Part shown: piece after piece, positions 12,801 to 24,100 of the stretch
How the letters are laid out: the number at the start of each line of letters is the position of its first letter
Numbering within the stretch: position 1 is the first letter of the stretch
From: Haemonchus contortus
Taxonomy: Eukaryota > Nematoda > Chromadorea > Rhabditida > Trichostrongylidae
DNA length: 64,000 bases
Direction: 5' to 3'
Assembly (NCBI GenBank): GCA_000469685.2
Contig: LS997566.1
Span: 30,747,496-30,811,495 of the forward strand
Notes under the pieces: model-generated
Told to the model about the DNA's origin: nothing
What the model saw: only the letters and a program-made list of their open reading frames with translations
Databases searched by the model: none
Position numbers and translations under genes: made by a program

Positions 12801-14430
12801 GGCGCAACGAGCCAGGTCTGCCTCATATAAATTCGAGAAAACCTAAAACAGGGACGATCAAGGACTTATATTAGAGGCATAAAGTGCATACCTTAAGAAC
12901 TATTTCATCGGGCAAGCGATCAACGTAGCATGAGCCGTCAGTGGGAGGTTCCAAATAATCCGTTGTTATGCTACTAGAAAAGATTTACCAAGAATACAGG
13001 TCACATCCGAAAGTTCATTGTAAGGAACAAGAAGAGGCTCATTCTTCTAAGAATACTAGGACGTCTAATGTTGCTGAGAGGAAAAAAGTGACTATATATG
13101 AATTATAGTAGGGAAAAGTGCTCTTTATAGAGCAAAGAAGTGGTCTACGCAGCTGGGGCACACTGTATCTACTAAAACTACGTACAAACTCTAGATAGAA
13201 TATAGTCTTACTTTTTTCGAGCTTCTCCTGGCGATTCAGGCTTGAATCGTTTACATGGTTGTACAGTCTACAAGGAAAATATATAGCCATATGGTTACGT
13301 TCAAAACAAATGGATACATCAGCACATGAAAAGATGTTTAGATATATAAATTCACGCAACAATGTAGAAGGTTTACATAAATTACGGACCAATTTTAATT
13401 CACCTAAACTACCCAAATATTATTGACCCTAACAATTACCCTCCCTTCATTCTGCACATTTACCGGGTTCAATGCGCCTTCACTAATGCCATTGTGTTTG
13501 ACGTTTCAATATTGAACGTCAAGGACGACAACTCATAAAAGTCTATCGATTCTTTCGTAGATACTGTAGACGGAGATTAAAAATTTTATCAATACTGCTT
13601 TTCCCTTCCTGCCCAAGAAAGATAAAGAGCAGCGAGTCTAGTTCATGGTAGCGGCCACAACCACAGGCTGAGGTAGTTTACAGGTAGATAAAAAGTGGGG
13701 AAACTGCCTAACGTCAACATGAGATCTCACTAAAGAAGCGCGCTGGAAATCTAGGCGTCGCACAGCTTGTGTCGAGAACCAAGACTTGTCTATGGTGACG
13801 CGATAACGTGCGAAACGATCATTCACGGGGACATAGATAAAACGGATTTTCAGTCACATGAACACACGCTTTTAAGCCGCACACTACAGGATTACGAGGC
13901 TGGAATGTCCATTTGGAGCGACAGCATCCCCTTGTTTTGAGAGGCATAAAAAAGTGTGAGGCGAAAAAAAAACAGACAATAAGAACATAAACTGCACGAA
14001 AAAAAAATCGCACCTCGTCAGCGGTAGCAGCTAAGCTGCTGGTTGCGCAACCCTCCTCATCTTTTTGTTGGATGGAACGACGCCGTCTTAAAGCATACCT
14101 AGAGCTAAAAACATCTTTCAACAAAATGAAACGAAGAGGACACTTCTTGCACACAAAGCCTAGGAAATTTCCATATAAAAACGATCATTAACCTTCGTAA
14201 GCACATGCCACCGCCCTCCTGCTGAGACGGTGTCGCGGCACGACCGACGCATTCGTCCGCAGGCGACAATCCGTCCGCCATTTGCTGTCGTGGCGACGCT
14301 GGCGACGATTGCGACTTGCGACGTAATGAGGACGACGATTGTGAGTCTGAGGTGACGATAGCCAATTCGCTTTTCTGTGGTCCCTCTTTCAAACCACTTG
14401 TGCCTAACGATCCTCCTCGTTGACGTAGCA
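5608..14430 (-). CDS. dre-1: F-box/beta-helix/UBR protein, DRE-1/FBXO11 orthologue (first exon not found)
   Basis: Substrate receptor of an SCF (Skp1-Cullin1-F-box) ubiquitin ligase; in C. elegans DRE-1 acts in the heterochronic and molting programme. Exons, 5' to 3' on the minus strand: 14430-14193, 12973-12892, 12842-12754, 12684-12552, 12491-12394, 12340-12234, 10751-10585, 10411-10310, 10234-10172, 10114-9987, 9041-8899, 8323-8186, 8117-7990, 7876-7754, 7695-7610, 7556-7462, 7359-7234, 7140-6961, 6884-6737, 6670-6572, 5734-5608. All splice phases agree and give about 865 residues without a stop; fly and vertebrate FBXO11 and worm DRE-1 are slightly longer. Residues ~1-79 are Ser-rich, ~98-140 the F-box (LPDEIVLK...DVNLW), ~250-780 tandem beta-helix units (for example [30 protein letters not shown]), ~788-840 the UBR zinc finger ([18 protein letters not shown], then FFCDCGAG). 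The start codon must lie upstream of 14430. The first listed exon is the least certain. Confidence 0.93.
7232..7233 (-). other. dre-1: Non-canonical GC splice donor in dre-1
   Basis: The exon 7359-7234 ends AAGAG and is followed by GCGAGT rather than GT. Only by splicing here to the acceptor before 7140 does the frame continue as G-R-G-L-L-E-D-N-D, which matches the conserved turn of the beta-helix unit. GC-AG introns are a known minor class with a strong flanking consensus, as seen here. A sequencing error (T read as C) is the alternative. Confidence 0.8.
9525..9810 (+). repeat. tRNA-derived SINE, copy 3, in a dre-1 intron
   Basis: The head has a B box GGTTCAAATTCC at about 9570-9581 preceded by a CACACGCATGGTCACG block identical to copy 2. 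The shared body follows (GGTACCATACTCGCTGG, then CCGCAAGTCATTGTATCG). It lies in the 945-bp intron 9986-9042 of dre-1, antisense to the gene. Confidence 0.6.
11105..11142. repeat. Perfect 14-bp inverted repeat in a dre-1 intron
   Basis: CTCATACTATACCA (11105-11118) is followed after 10 bases by its exact reverse complement (11129-11142). It lies in the 1.48-kb intron 12233-10752. The 38-nt hairpin is shorter than a usual pre-miRNA, and it could equally be a MITE footprint. Confidence 0.6.
12754..12973 (-). other. dre-1: dre-1 F-box exons
   Basis: Exon 12973-12892 ends in LPDEIVLK. After a 49-bp intron, exon 12842-12754 continues [20 protein letters not shown] and ends DVNLW across the next junction. 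This is the canonical F-box order (LPxE...VLxxLS...L..C..V...W) that contacts SKP1. The intron position inside the F-box and the tight intron size are nematode-like. Confidence 0.92.
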
Positions 14431-16480
14431 CTAAAAATCGAAAACTCATCACCAGTTGGAATACCGCCGCTGCCAGTTTAGCGTGCTCAGAGCAGATTTC
14501 GAAATGTAGAAAGTACGATAATACCCAAATTAGTACGCCACCATTATTTTATGATCAACAGTAAAAATACGAGAAGTTCTCAATGGCACACTATCCCTAG
14601 TGTTCGGCTCAGTTTTCCTTTGATCTAACTGATCCCACTTGCTCTTGCCCTCTTTATTCCCATGTCTTATTAAAAGGCTTCTAATCCTAGCAGTGTCGCG
14701 GGATACTTGTACACAGATCGTAAACCTGCCACATCAATCACCAAAACTAAATTTTCAGAGAAAAAAATTGGAAGTAGGTGGATATGCAATCAATCAATAA
14801 ATAAATGCGTCATTTCAAAGTGTAAACCCAAACAACATCTGACATTGCGATTTTCAATTACATGGGTGGTTGTAACAATAGGTTACGATTGTATCCCTTT
14901 GGAAAACGCCCAACCAGAACTCATCACTCCATCATGAAGCCATGGCGTTGAAAACTTCCATTCTACCTTAAAATTCTTAGGGAAGTCCAGCGGTAACATG
15001 TACCCCTAAACTAACAACGTGAGGAACCGGACCTTCTGGGCACATCAATACGAATATGCAGCTTGGGCTTATATCTATTCAGTTGATACTCCATGAAAGC
15101 AAATCGTACACACACCCACTTCTTGTCAGAAATAGAATCTACTAATCCTCGAATAAAATAGCTGAAAACACTCATACTAATACGAAAAAGAGCGGCAACG
15201 ATGACTCGTCGTCTGCGAGAAGCGGAATAACGAGTTCGATGTCTTGATTAAATAAAAGATTCATGGGGAATGAAACGGAGAATAACCGTCACTCTGCGGA
15301 TTTTGTCCTAGAATTCGAAGAAAAAAGTAAGTCTCATCCAGTTTAAAAAGGGTAATTGGAAATTAACGGACCACAAAGCAAATTAGAAACAGAAAGACAA
15401 ACAAACCATGCAAAAAATATGATAATGAAAAAGAAGATGATTGAACTGAAATTCCACGCATAGGACGCTTCAAGGACATAACGATAGGTGACCCACAACA
15501 AACGGAAACACACCCATTTATTCCCCTTCTAAATCCTTAAAAACTACCTCCTCACCTACAGCAAAGTTAAAATGTTCGCTTGCTATCCTAGCCTATACAG
15601 TCAACCATCAAGAAAAGTTGCTGAATCTTCGGGGCCCAACCTTGTTCGAGATCACCCGAGCATAATGACAGCCATTTCCACGCGAACGTGGAAAGGTCGA
15701 AGGACCCCACTTGGGCGCTGTTTCGTGCATTAATATATTATTTCTTTTCTTCAGTCTTAGGAACACAGATCTTTTTATGAAAACACATATCTTATGCTTG
15801 AATATAACTATACCATATCAACCATAAGGTAATACTCTCAAGTACCACATTCTGGTCAACCATGGCGAAAATGCATGACCAGGATGGGGTCGAGTGGGAG
15901 GAGGTCAAGTGATAAAGTAAAATGGCTGTTATAGAAGTCGACTGAGAACAGAACATTAGCTGAATAAACTGCGCCGAAGCGGCTAGGCGAAAATGCTCGA
16001 CCAGGATGTGGTACGTATCGATTCCATTCCATTCATCTGCCGCTTACCAACAAAGAAGGACCCTTTGAATTGCTAATTTGTTGAGCTACATAGAAAGCAG
16101 AAGCATTAAGAAGTAGGTGCTAGTTAGGGAAGGAAGAGAGGAGAACAACGAAAAGGAATTCACTTGCAAGACGGCACGTATTAAGGGAAAAATGGATCTG
16201 AACTACATCGGAAATAGAGCGATGATGGTTGCTGGGCGATTTGTTTCAAGGCTTTGAGGATTGCCATAGAGGGCTCCCCCATCGATTTCCTCCCCTACTT
16301 AAGCCATGTCGTGCATTAGGTTATGCACATCATTGTGCTAGCGGCTGAAAACGGATATTGCTCTTTGAAGAGATATTTAGTAGCCTGGAAACTCATGAGA
16401 TAATGAAGCCGTCAAAAAAGTGCCGAGAACGGGCTTCAGCGTAGAACAGCAGTCGATACGGGAACACGGAAACAAAACAG
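14431..16480. other. Upstream region of dre-1, no exon resolved
   Basis: The missing first exon of dre-1 must end in splice phase 1 and lie here or further upstream. No candidate could be distinguished. Apart from the inverted repeat at 15842-16014, nothing recognisable was seen. Confidence 0.4.
15842..16014. mobile_element. Short inverted-repeat element (possible MITE)
   Basis: GTACCACATTCTGGTC at 15842 is mirrored by GACCAGGATGTGGTAC ending at 16014 (one mismatch). Inside each arm the phrase GGCGAAAATGC-TGACCAGG recurs. No coding capacity. Confidence 0.5.
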
Positions 16481-16549
16481 CCATTAGTGCACTAGCAAGT
16501 GCGGATGATTATAAATTGAACGGAGGCTCAGAGTGACGTGGGGAAAATA

Positions 16550-16910
16550 AAGGGGAAGACCACCAGCAACAGTAGCACATCTTGGCCTCAAATTCGTTAA
16601 TCGACGGGGCAAACTTCGTGACGGTCTGTGCGCGTGTGTGTCTGCGTGCGGGTGAGCGCCGCCGAATCTAGACCAAGTGGGGTTCGACGATTGATCGATC
16701 GCCAAGCGACGAAACACGCTCGGAGACCTGCCGATGGCGATCGATACGTGTCCGGAATCGAGCCTGGCACGATCGATGAGGTGATGAGCCTTCCAGAGAT
16801 GATGTGGATCCGGAATTGAAAGGAAAAGTCGAAACAGAGCCAACGTGGAACGTCGAGGAGCAGCCAGCACTGTGCTGTCCTCACCATGCAGACACTGCCT
16901 GCCACCGCTC
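16550..16910. promoter_or_regulatory. CpG- and GATCGATC-rich island, candidate 5' region
   Basis: This block is much richer in CG and CGATCG than its surroundings and is open in several frames on both strands. It could be a 5' untranslated or promoter region for dre-1 (about 2 kb upstream of the first recognised exon) or a decayed repeat. No motif decides this, and the call is inference. Confidence 0.2.
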
Positions 16911-19300
16911 TATTGACACCGATTCACAGCGCAGCCAACGGCTTTGTAGGCCACCTTCACCGCTCTGAGAAAGGTTTCTAAGAGATGGAGAAGTCGAATA
17001 CAACCTTTCGCTTCAGTTTTGCACATGGGTCATCTATAATCGGATGACATTTGACAGAAAGTAAAGGATGAACAGACCGACATTATCAATCTTCTAGCGA
17101 TGTACCATGCATTCGACTCCCACTCACTGTCATAAACATTTGTAGATGGGCGCCGACTTATGTAACGAATTGTGGGGGCCAACAGTTGTTCGAATTCAGT
17201 ACAAAGGTGGAAACAGAAATAGGAAACGGTTCCTTGCAGACTGGACCCTTCCAAGTTATAGATCGTTTCTTTCCGTTTTATCGATCCCGCGAATGGATCG
17301 ATTTGCTAGGAATAGACTCACCAGAGAACCGGATGTGAGAAAAAGCAAGCTCTACAAAGTTTGAAGCCATGCTCAAGTTTCCTTCGATGCTTTGAAATCT
17401 AACCGTTTGTTTGGACCAACTGTTTTTACTCTATAAATAGTAGAAAAAAATTTTATTTGAAGGGGTTACGACAGGCGATTTGTCAACGTAAGGCAGTACG
17501 TTCCACCATGCGCGGTCGGGTTGGGGATTGGGACGAGTTGGGGAGAACTATCGAATGATATCTGCGCCCGCAGAGATTAATAAGTAGCAAGACCAGCGCT
17601 AAAGCTCTTGTGAGCTGACCAGTTTCCCCGTACGACATGTGAATCCGCCCTGTTTCATCGAGAAATGGAAATAGGCACGCGAGTGATGGATTAACGTAGA
17701 TATGAGTGAACAAAATATGTAATGGAGATGAAAAAGAGGATAAGGATAGCCAAGTAGAACTGGATTTCTTCCCAACTCATACCTGTATGTGTAACCTACC
17801 TGCTGGTATCAGCCATTCCCATGCGCTTCGAAAGCCCCTTTCCCTATTTACAGAGTACAAGACGAATTTCAAATGGGAAACAATCCCAAGCAGTCAACAA
17901 ATATGTACCGTACCAAGATGATATGTACCGACTTTAGCTGGTAAATAGTCAACAATGGATCTGAGAATGTTATAGCAATATTTGCGTGACCCCACTGGGA
18001 CGTGAGGAGTCGTTAATGAGTGCCGAGCTGCCACGCGTGCCGCTCACCGCGTGGGGGTCAATCGTCGATAGAAGGACGTGGTGGATTGACTTGAAACCAC
18101 AACAAGACGCCGTTCTGAGGGCGCGGCCATGCCTAGCAAAGCCTAGCAACACATGTGTGCCGTTCGGGCGGTTTGGATTAGCAGCACGTTGGAGAATACG
18201 GGGGTGCATGGAAACGCTGCGAGAACGAACACTGGTTTGTGGTGACGCTTGTAAACAAATGCTTACATACCGTCAGGTTTCATGAAAGGTACGTCGTCGG
18301 TCACTCTCCCCACAGGTTGCATCGAAATGACGTCTGCATACCTTACTTGTCATTTCCAACTAAAATCAACGTCATTCTAATTCATTACCCACCTTAACTT
18401 CCTCTGTAGAGGTGTAAAGAACTGAACATATTGGAACGCAGATTACTAACGAATGAAGCCCAAGTTCTATTCATCAGCCAAGGCCATAAATTTGATGTTT
18501 CGTCGTACGCCAACAAAAAGTGGCCCACTGGGGAAGTCGCCCTTGCACTTGTTCACGAGTCCAAAGGGCGTGATTTCAACTGGCTGCGAAGAACGATCGG
18601 GTAAGAGTCATTAGGCTCCACTATGGTCATAGTATCAAAATTAGATCGCTGCACGCAGTGAAGGTGTAGGTAGTCCTGAAGTACTCCGATAAATTGCGAT
18701 GCATTCCTTGAAAGATGCCCCTTGCTCGACTTCTTCTTTCGTCTAGTACAGCAAGTTGCGGAGGGCAAGAAAAATACCACCTCATCGGCCGTTGGTAAAC
18801 GTACGGCTGTCACACCCTGTTGGGAGCATCGAGCCAGGACCGGTGCGATGGTATTGCTCGATGATCATAAGGGCTTGAGAAGGTCTTTGCTCAGAGGAGG
18901 GAATCTGACGCATAGTTTACAAACATGATGCGACTTTCCAGTAGAGTAAAGTCAAACGAATAGTTCGGAGCTAGTTAGTTTGTACGACACTTCCGCCCAA
19001 TGCGCTACGTACTCTACTTCGAAAAGGATCGCGGAGGTGTTTGAATGGTGAGGATAGGTCTGCATATGTCTAGGATTCCTGAGATTCAGGGCTAGCTAAC
19101 AAATGAGCCCTGCTATTATCCCAGACGTGGTCTACACCAATCAACCAAACCCAGTATCAGAGAAGTCCTTGTTGATTTGGGCGAGACGTTCTCATGAATT
19201 TGCAACTCCCGAAGGGGGGCGTAGGGTCGCTCTAATTCAATGCCTCACAATGAGTGATACTAATTATTTCACCTAACCGTACCACCCGTGATCCGCCAAT
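16911..19300. other. Stretch without a supported gene
   Basis: A more GC-rich block at about 17970-18290 is open on both strands (60-99 codons) but has no recognisable motif and is probably repeat-derived. Nothing else was identified. Confidence 0.4.
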
Positions 19301-19339
19301 CAACTATTTGCTCGATCTGACACCAGCGACGTATTCCCC

Positions 19340-20040
19340 GTCACCGTCGCGAGTCAATGAACGGCAGTGAACTCTCCTCGCTAGGGAATACAAAGCGAGC
19401 TATTTTCCTCACGTTCAACGCATTCGTGAAGAAGTTTGATCGTTGGGTGCTAAGCCGGATGTTCATTGTCTTCTTCACTACTCCCTCAATTCTCTCGAAT
19501 GCTGTTGAATTCCTTAATATTTTCCTCAGTCCTGCTTCAAAGCTAGGTCGCTGATCTTGTTGACTATTCGACTTAGATACACGTAACTGGAGCAAGCAGA
19601 AATATTCGTACTGCACTGCGTGAAAACAGCTTTGAGAACCAGTCTGTTCCTCTTGAACAACGTGTTTGTTTGGTTTCTTTGCTAAGTGATCTCCTGGTCT
19701 GCTCTGCATTGACTATCGAATTCGATTTCGTCCAGCATTCCTCTTGATTGCTCAACATTAGAAGTGATCAGCACGAAGTCATCTACAGAGCCGAGGTAGT
19801 GTAATCGCTCCCGATGATCGCCTTTCATTCCCACGTATTTCAGTCTACTAACGCATGCCACTTTCGAAAGCAGTGTTGAATGGTCCGTACGACACAGTGT
19901 AACCATGACGGGCCTCCCTCTTCACGCCGATGATGACCTCCTTGTAGAATCGTGAGAGTGTAGTGAAAGTTTTGGGGTTTGTTTAGACACTCGATGCGGT
20001 CGCTTATGCCACAGCGAACCAATGCACAGTCAATCTGACT
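19340..20040 (-). pseudogene. Non-LTR (RTE-type) reverse transcriptase remnant
   Basis: Three overlapping frames on the minus strand reproduce, in order, the motifs of nematode non-LTR reverse transcriptases. These are a GVRxGxT-like block (about 19930), the catalytic loop as SVDDFVLITSNVEQS (about 19790-19745; the usual form is F/Y-A-D-D), and the downstream AFERIEGVVKKTMNIRL block (about 19470). Frame shifts and the altered residue before the DD pair show it is dead. The element continues unclearly to lower coordinates. Confidence 0.7.
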
Positions 20041-20790
20041 AAAGTGATACCGATTTACTACAAACTATTCTTGAGATACATCATCACATTTTAGAAAAAG
20101 TGCGCATTTTTTCCTGCCTATAACTTTTCTCCGGAGAAAACACGCATTCTTGGATCCCTAGCTTCCCAAGCTAGGCTGTCTTAATGGGTGACTTCATCAA
20201 ATAAAAGAAATATGTGACTACTGAACATCGTAAGCACATCCCACATCCCCCCCCCCCTCCTACGCTCATTCGTTCGTCTCTAGTCGAGTTGTACTGAATC
20301 GAAAAGCTCAGTTCCCTTTATCGATGCCGCCTAGTGATCTCTGTCCAAAGGAAGAAAGGCTGTGATCAACAACAACATCGATGTGGACGCTACGGGAAAA
20401 CCGAGTCAAACACAACTGCCAGAAGTATTGACACTATAATCTGAGCACCTCCACGTGTACTACGCGAATGAATGATTCCACCCAGTGTCTGTTAAACTTT
20501 CCATGAATTATTAACCACATCTAAAAGCAATATCTATAGGCAAGTGCATGCTACTGTTACTGCCACATTCTTCGAAACCAGTAAGCGGATTTTTTTTAAG
20601 TCAAACTCTGTCTTCAGCGACTTCACCTTGCCCGCGAATGTCAGACTGTCTGACGTGACATCGAATGAGAGGCGGACACGTCATTGACATACCCGCCCTT
20701 TGAATTATCGTGAACTGTGCCTTTAAGGCAGTGACGACAGCCGTGTGGTAATGAAAGTCTTAATGAACAATGATGATTCGGCAAAGAAAA
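20041..20790. other. No gene seen
   Basis: No coding or repeat signal beyond short homopolymers was recognised. Confidence 0.4.
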
Positions 20791-20791
20791 A

Positions 20792-21124
20792 TCAGCAACT
20801 ATCGTTTACTTGGCTCTCCTGGAAGACTGAAGTTACTTCGTATTCGGGGTGGTCTTTTTGCTCATTTAAGCAAGTAAAATGCATAAATTCACTGCGGGGT
20901 GCATAACTCTGACCAAGAACTTTAAGGTCCTCCACTAGAATTCGTATTTCTTGAAGACGACCATATTGATCTAGGTGATTCAACCTTCTCTTCAGGTTCC
21001 AACTTCTAACAAAGGCAGGTTGCGTGGTCGTCGCTGAACAAACCTGCAATCTTATGCTCACAGAAGTGACAGTGTCAGAAGAGTAGAGAATGAAAAGGAT
21101 CACTACTGACAGTATTTTTTTCAT
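20792..21124 (-). CDS. Small putative secreted protein, unrecognised
   Basis: An uninterrupted 110-codon frame begins ATG and runs to TGA. The first ~21 residues (MKKILSVVILFILYSSDTVT) are a textbook signal peptide with a Lys-Lys n-region and a hydrophobic core. The remaining ~89 residues hold three cysteines and two charged, helix-like stretches, with no family I recognise. There are no neighbours to suggest a function and no polyadenylation signal was seen close by. It could be a single-exon small secreted protein, one exon of a larger gene, or a chance frame. Signal peptide aside, the function is unknown. Confidence 0.4.
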   Translation of the reverse strand: MKKILSVVILFILYSSDTVTSVSIRLQVCSATTTQPAFVRSWNLKRRLNHLDQYGRLQEIRILVEDLKVLGQSYAPRSEFMHFTCLNEQKDHPEYEVTSVFQESQVNDSC

Positions 21125-24100
21125 TCCTTATATGACAAATACCATTGCCATGATAATAGACGTTCCCAGATCGCTCAAAACCAGGTTTTGGAAAATAGAA
21201 GACTTAATGGTCCTAACTATTTTCCTCGTCTACCTAAACTTGATTAAGTTTATATTTGACCCACCCTCTCCCCCCCCCCCCCCCTCTCTCAAAAAAAAAA
21301 AGTCATTTAGCGACTGAACGAACTGTTTTAAAACGGACAAGCCCAGGTCGATCGCTTCACAGTTCTTGCTTGTCAGATGTAAAAGTGGAGAACATATTAG
21401 AAACGAAAAAGATCCACTACAACCTCGCCATGTTGCAAAAAGTATCAGAGTATGTTTGAGACTGCACATTTACCCCTCACTTTTTCGAATATTCCACCCA
21501 CTTTTGGGTACAGCAAAATTTTCCGCTCAATCATCATCAGTTCACCACTTACGCTTTATATCAACTCGGAGTCAAGGTAGGAACTAACCTACCACTTAAT
21601 TGACCAAATCATATTAAATCAATGCTTAAGTGCCCAAGCCCTTTATCACAATCGGCAATCCTGCAAAAAAAGTAAAGAATACTATTGAAGATGAGGACCT
21701 AATTAATCATAGGGTTGTTTCGGTTACTTTGTTTCAAGAAATTAAAACAGAAATTTGAGGTAATTCATTCGCTTCTGAGCTGTTTTCATGCCTTCAGCAT
21801 GCTGTTCTCGAATGTCGAACACTTCGAAAAGTACGGCCAAAGTCTATTTTTGCTGGAGCTTCACTGAGCAACTTTGCAGGCACGGGAACTAAGTGAGTGA
21901 TTAGGGCAGCAGATGTGTGCTTGCATGTCAGAGTGCTACACTGGCCAACCCTTAAGTGTTTCGTGCACAGTAAATTCATGCGTCCGATCAAGACATGGAT
22001 GACTGAGTGCCATATACTTCCCCAAATGCACTGGAAATTCATCCTGATTGGTAAAAAGGATTGGTCGCATATGATATACATATACTATCTGTTTTCATAT
22101 ACACAGCTAATCGGATCGTTAGCTGCATACCGTATGACACAACTGGCGACCGAACGCTCTTTGAAGTGGTGTGCGCTTATTACTTTGCACGTCTCCTTTC
22201 CAAAAGCACACAGAGATGACGAATATGAGGAATGACAACGATGTGGGATGCTTCTTAAGACAGTTTCTGCTGCGAGCGCACACGCTCGCTCCGGGGACCA
22301 TACTTTATCGTAGTGCAGTGCTAAGGACAGGGAGAAAGTATCTGATGATATCTGACGATAAGGATGTGCAGCTTAACAGTGCAGCAATTGTTAATCGCAA
22401 TTTACTCGGCATCTAGACTACCAAAGATTGCCGCTCTGCCCGCTGACAGACGGAAAAGCAGAAGGCCAGTTACCCTTAAGAATGACCTCAATGGAAACAC
22501 TTAGAATATTTTCCCTATGCGTGGATGTGTTCGGCCCTCCAGCAACAGCTGTTGCTATGAATTTGTTAACGATAAATCATCAAACCAGATTTCAAATTAA
22601 CATGACTGACAAAATAAGGGAAGAAAACCAGTGGGCAACATTGGTATTGCGATGATCTCTCACAAGAATCTTCTTGAGAAAATGTTAGTTCAAGTGAATG
22701 AATTTTCGAAGTTCCCACCATTAGAATAACCCTAAATTGAAGCTGCAGGAAAGGATTTCTGTTTGTCTCATCTTGATTATTCGTGCTTTTCGGCAACCTT
22801 CTCAGACAACACCAGTTTTTGTGATGCATTTCGATTCTCGAATTATGTTCCATCAAGGAGTTGAAAAGTGAAAGTGCGTTAAGCAGGGGAAAGCTGGCAA
22901 AGCATTCTTCACAGTTCTTACCTTTCGTGGGTTTCAAAGTCCTACTTCAGATGCTACTTTAGTAATCCTTCTTTCAATTAATCCTTTCATAAGAGATGTG
23001 ATGATAGGGCAGGTTGCGATGGGGTCAATCAATCATAAAGCGGATAATTAATCACCATTCGGAAATGATACTGTAGTTCCTGAGAAGTGTTTGGAGATGA
23101 AATCCACAATCGTACGATTTCAAATATGCTGATCAAGCCTGAGATGATCGACTACCATGGGAAACAAGCGATTGGGCAAAGATTATGAATACACCTATGA
23201 TTTGAGAAAATCGTCGGGAATTCTTTGCAAGATTGACTGCAAAGCACAACAAATTAGGGAACTACATCATTAAAGACTAACCTTGGTATGACACCATCAA
23301 CTTCTTCCTAGTAAGGCTTAAAGTCGCAATATCCACTACAAATTTCAATTTATACTCAAAGCTTGTTTCTAGAAAATCAATTCATCATTAACATCATCAA
23401 AAAAATGTTAGATAAAGTTCTTAGTCGCGCCCGCTTGCATAGGAAGAGAGTAGTATAGTATACTGTAGAAGAATAGTAAAGCGTGGAAACCTATGCAAAG
23501 GGAAAAATACAGTAATGAGCCGAGGAGCACCCAATCATGCACACACACACGCTACCAGAAATTAAGAGAGAAGTTGATAAGGAAGTCGAAAAAGTCTCCA
23601 AAGTTACTCCATGCAGATCGGAACGCCAAACTATAGACATTAATTTGAAATAAAGTCCCTCCAGGCTAATCTATTCCATGACTCACTGAAAGCAATTTTT
23701 GCCGACAGTGAAATATAAAAAGCTAATCACACATTCATTATTTTCACCGGAGAAGAGGAATCACGACGACCAGCACGCTCATTTGATAACCTCATTTGTT
23801 AGCTCTTATCACGTACAACTTCCGAGCGGGAGAAGAAATCAATTCAGATCTTCCAGACTTACACCGCTCTTTTATAGAAAGAATGGGAAATTACTGGAAC
23901 ACGTACATAGGGCATACTGACTCACTTCCGAGTTCAGGGACGCACTACCTACCTTTGAAGAACATTGGTCCTCGTCTTTTTGGTATGTTGCGCCAGAGAT
24001 AGGGGAGAATGTAACACTCCTACAAGCTGGGACCGCATTCCCTAGAGGTTTCTTTTAAAAACGAATAAATAAGGCTGGAGAAGGTTGGGATACAGAGCGA

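Noticed and set aside
13039..13416. 125-codon minus frame between dre-1 exons
   Set aside because: No motif and no phase-compatible splice sites linking it to the flanking dre-1 exons, which already join in frame (14193 to 12973).
16484..16905. Overlapping 100-128 codon minus frames as the missing dre-1 N-terminus
   Set aside because: No donor in the required phase 1 was found, and the composition looks like a CpG-rich noncoding island. Kept only as a possible 5' region.
22566..22937. Zinc-finger-like minus frame (CEECFASF...H...H)
   Set aside because: The Cys/His spacing does not fit a C2H2 finger, and no splice context or homologous blocks were seen.
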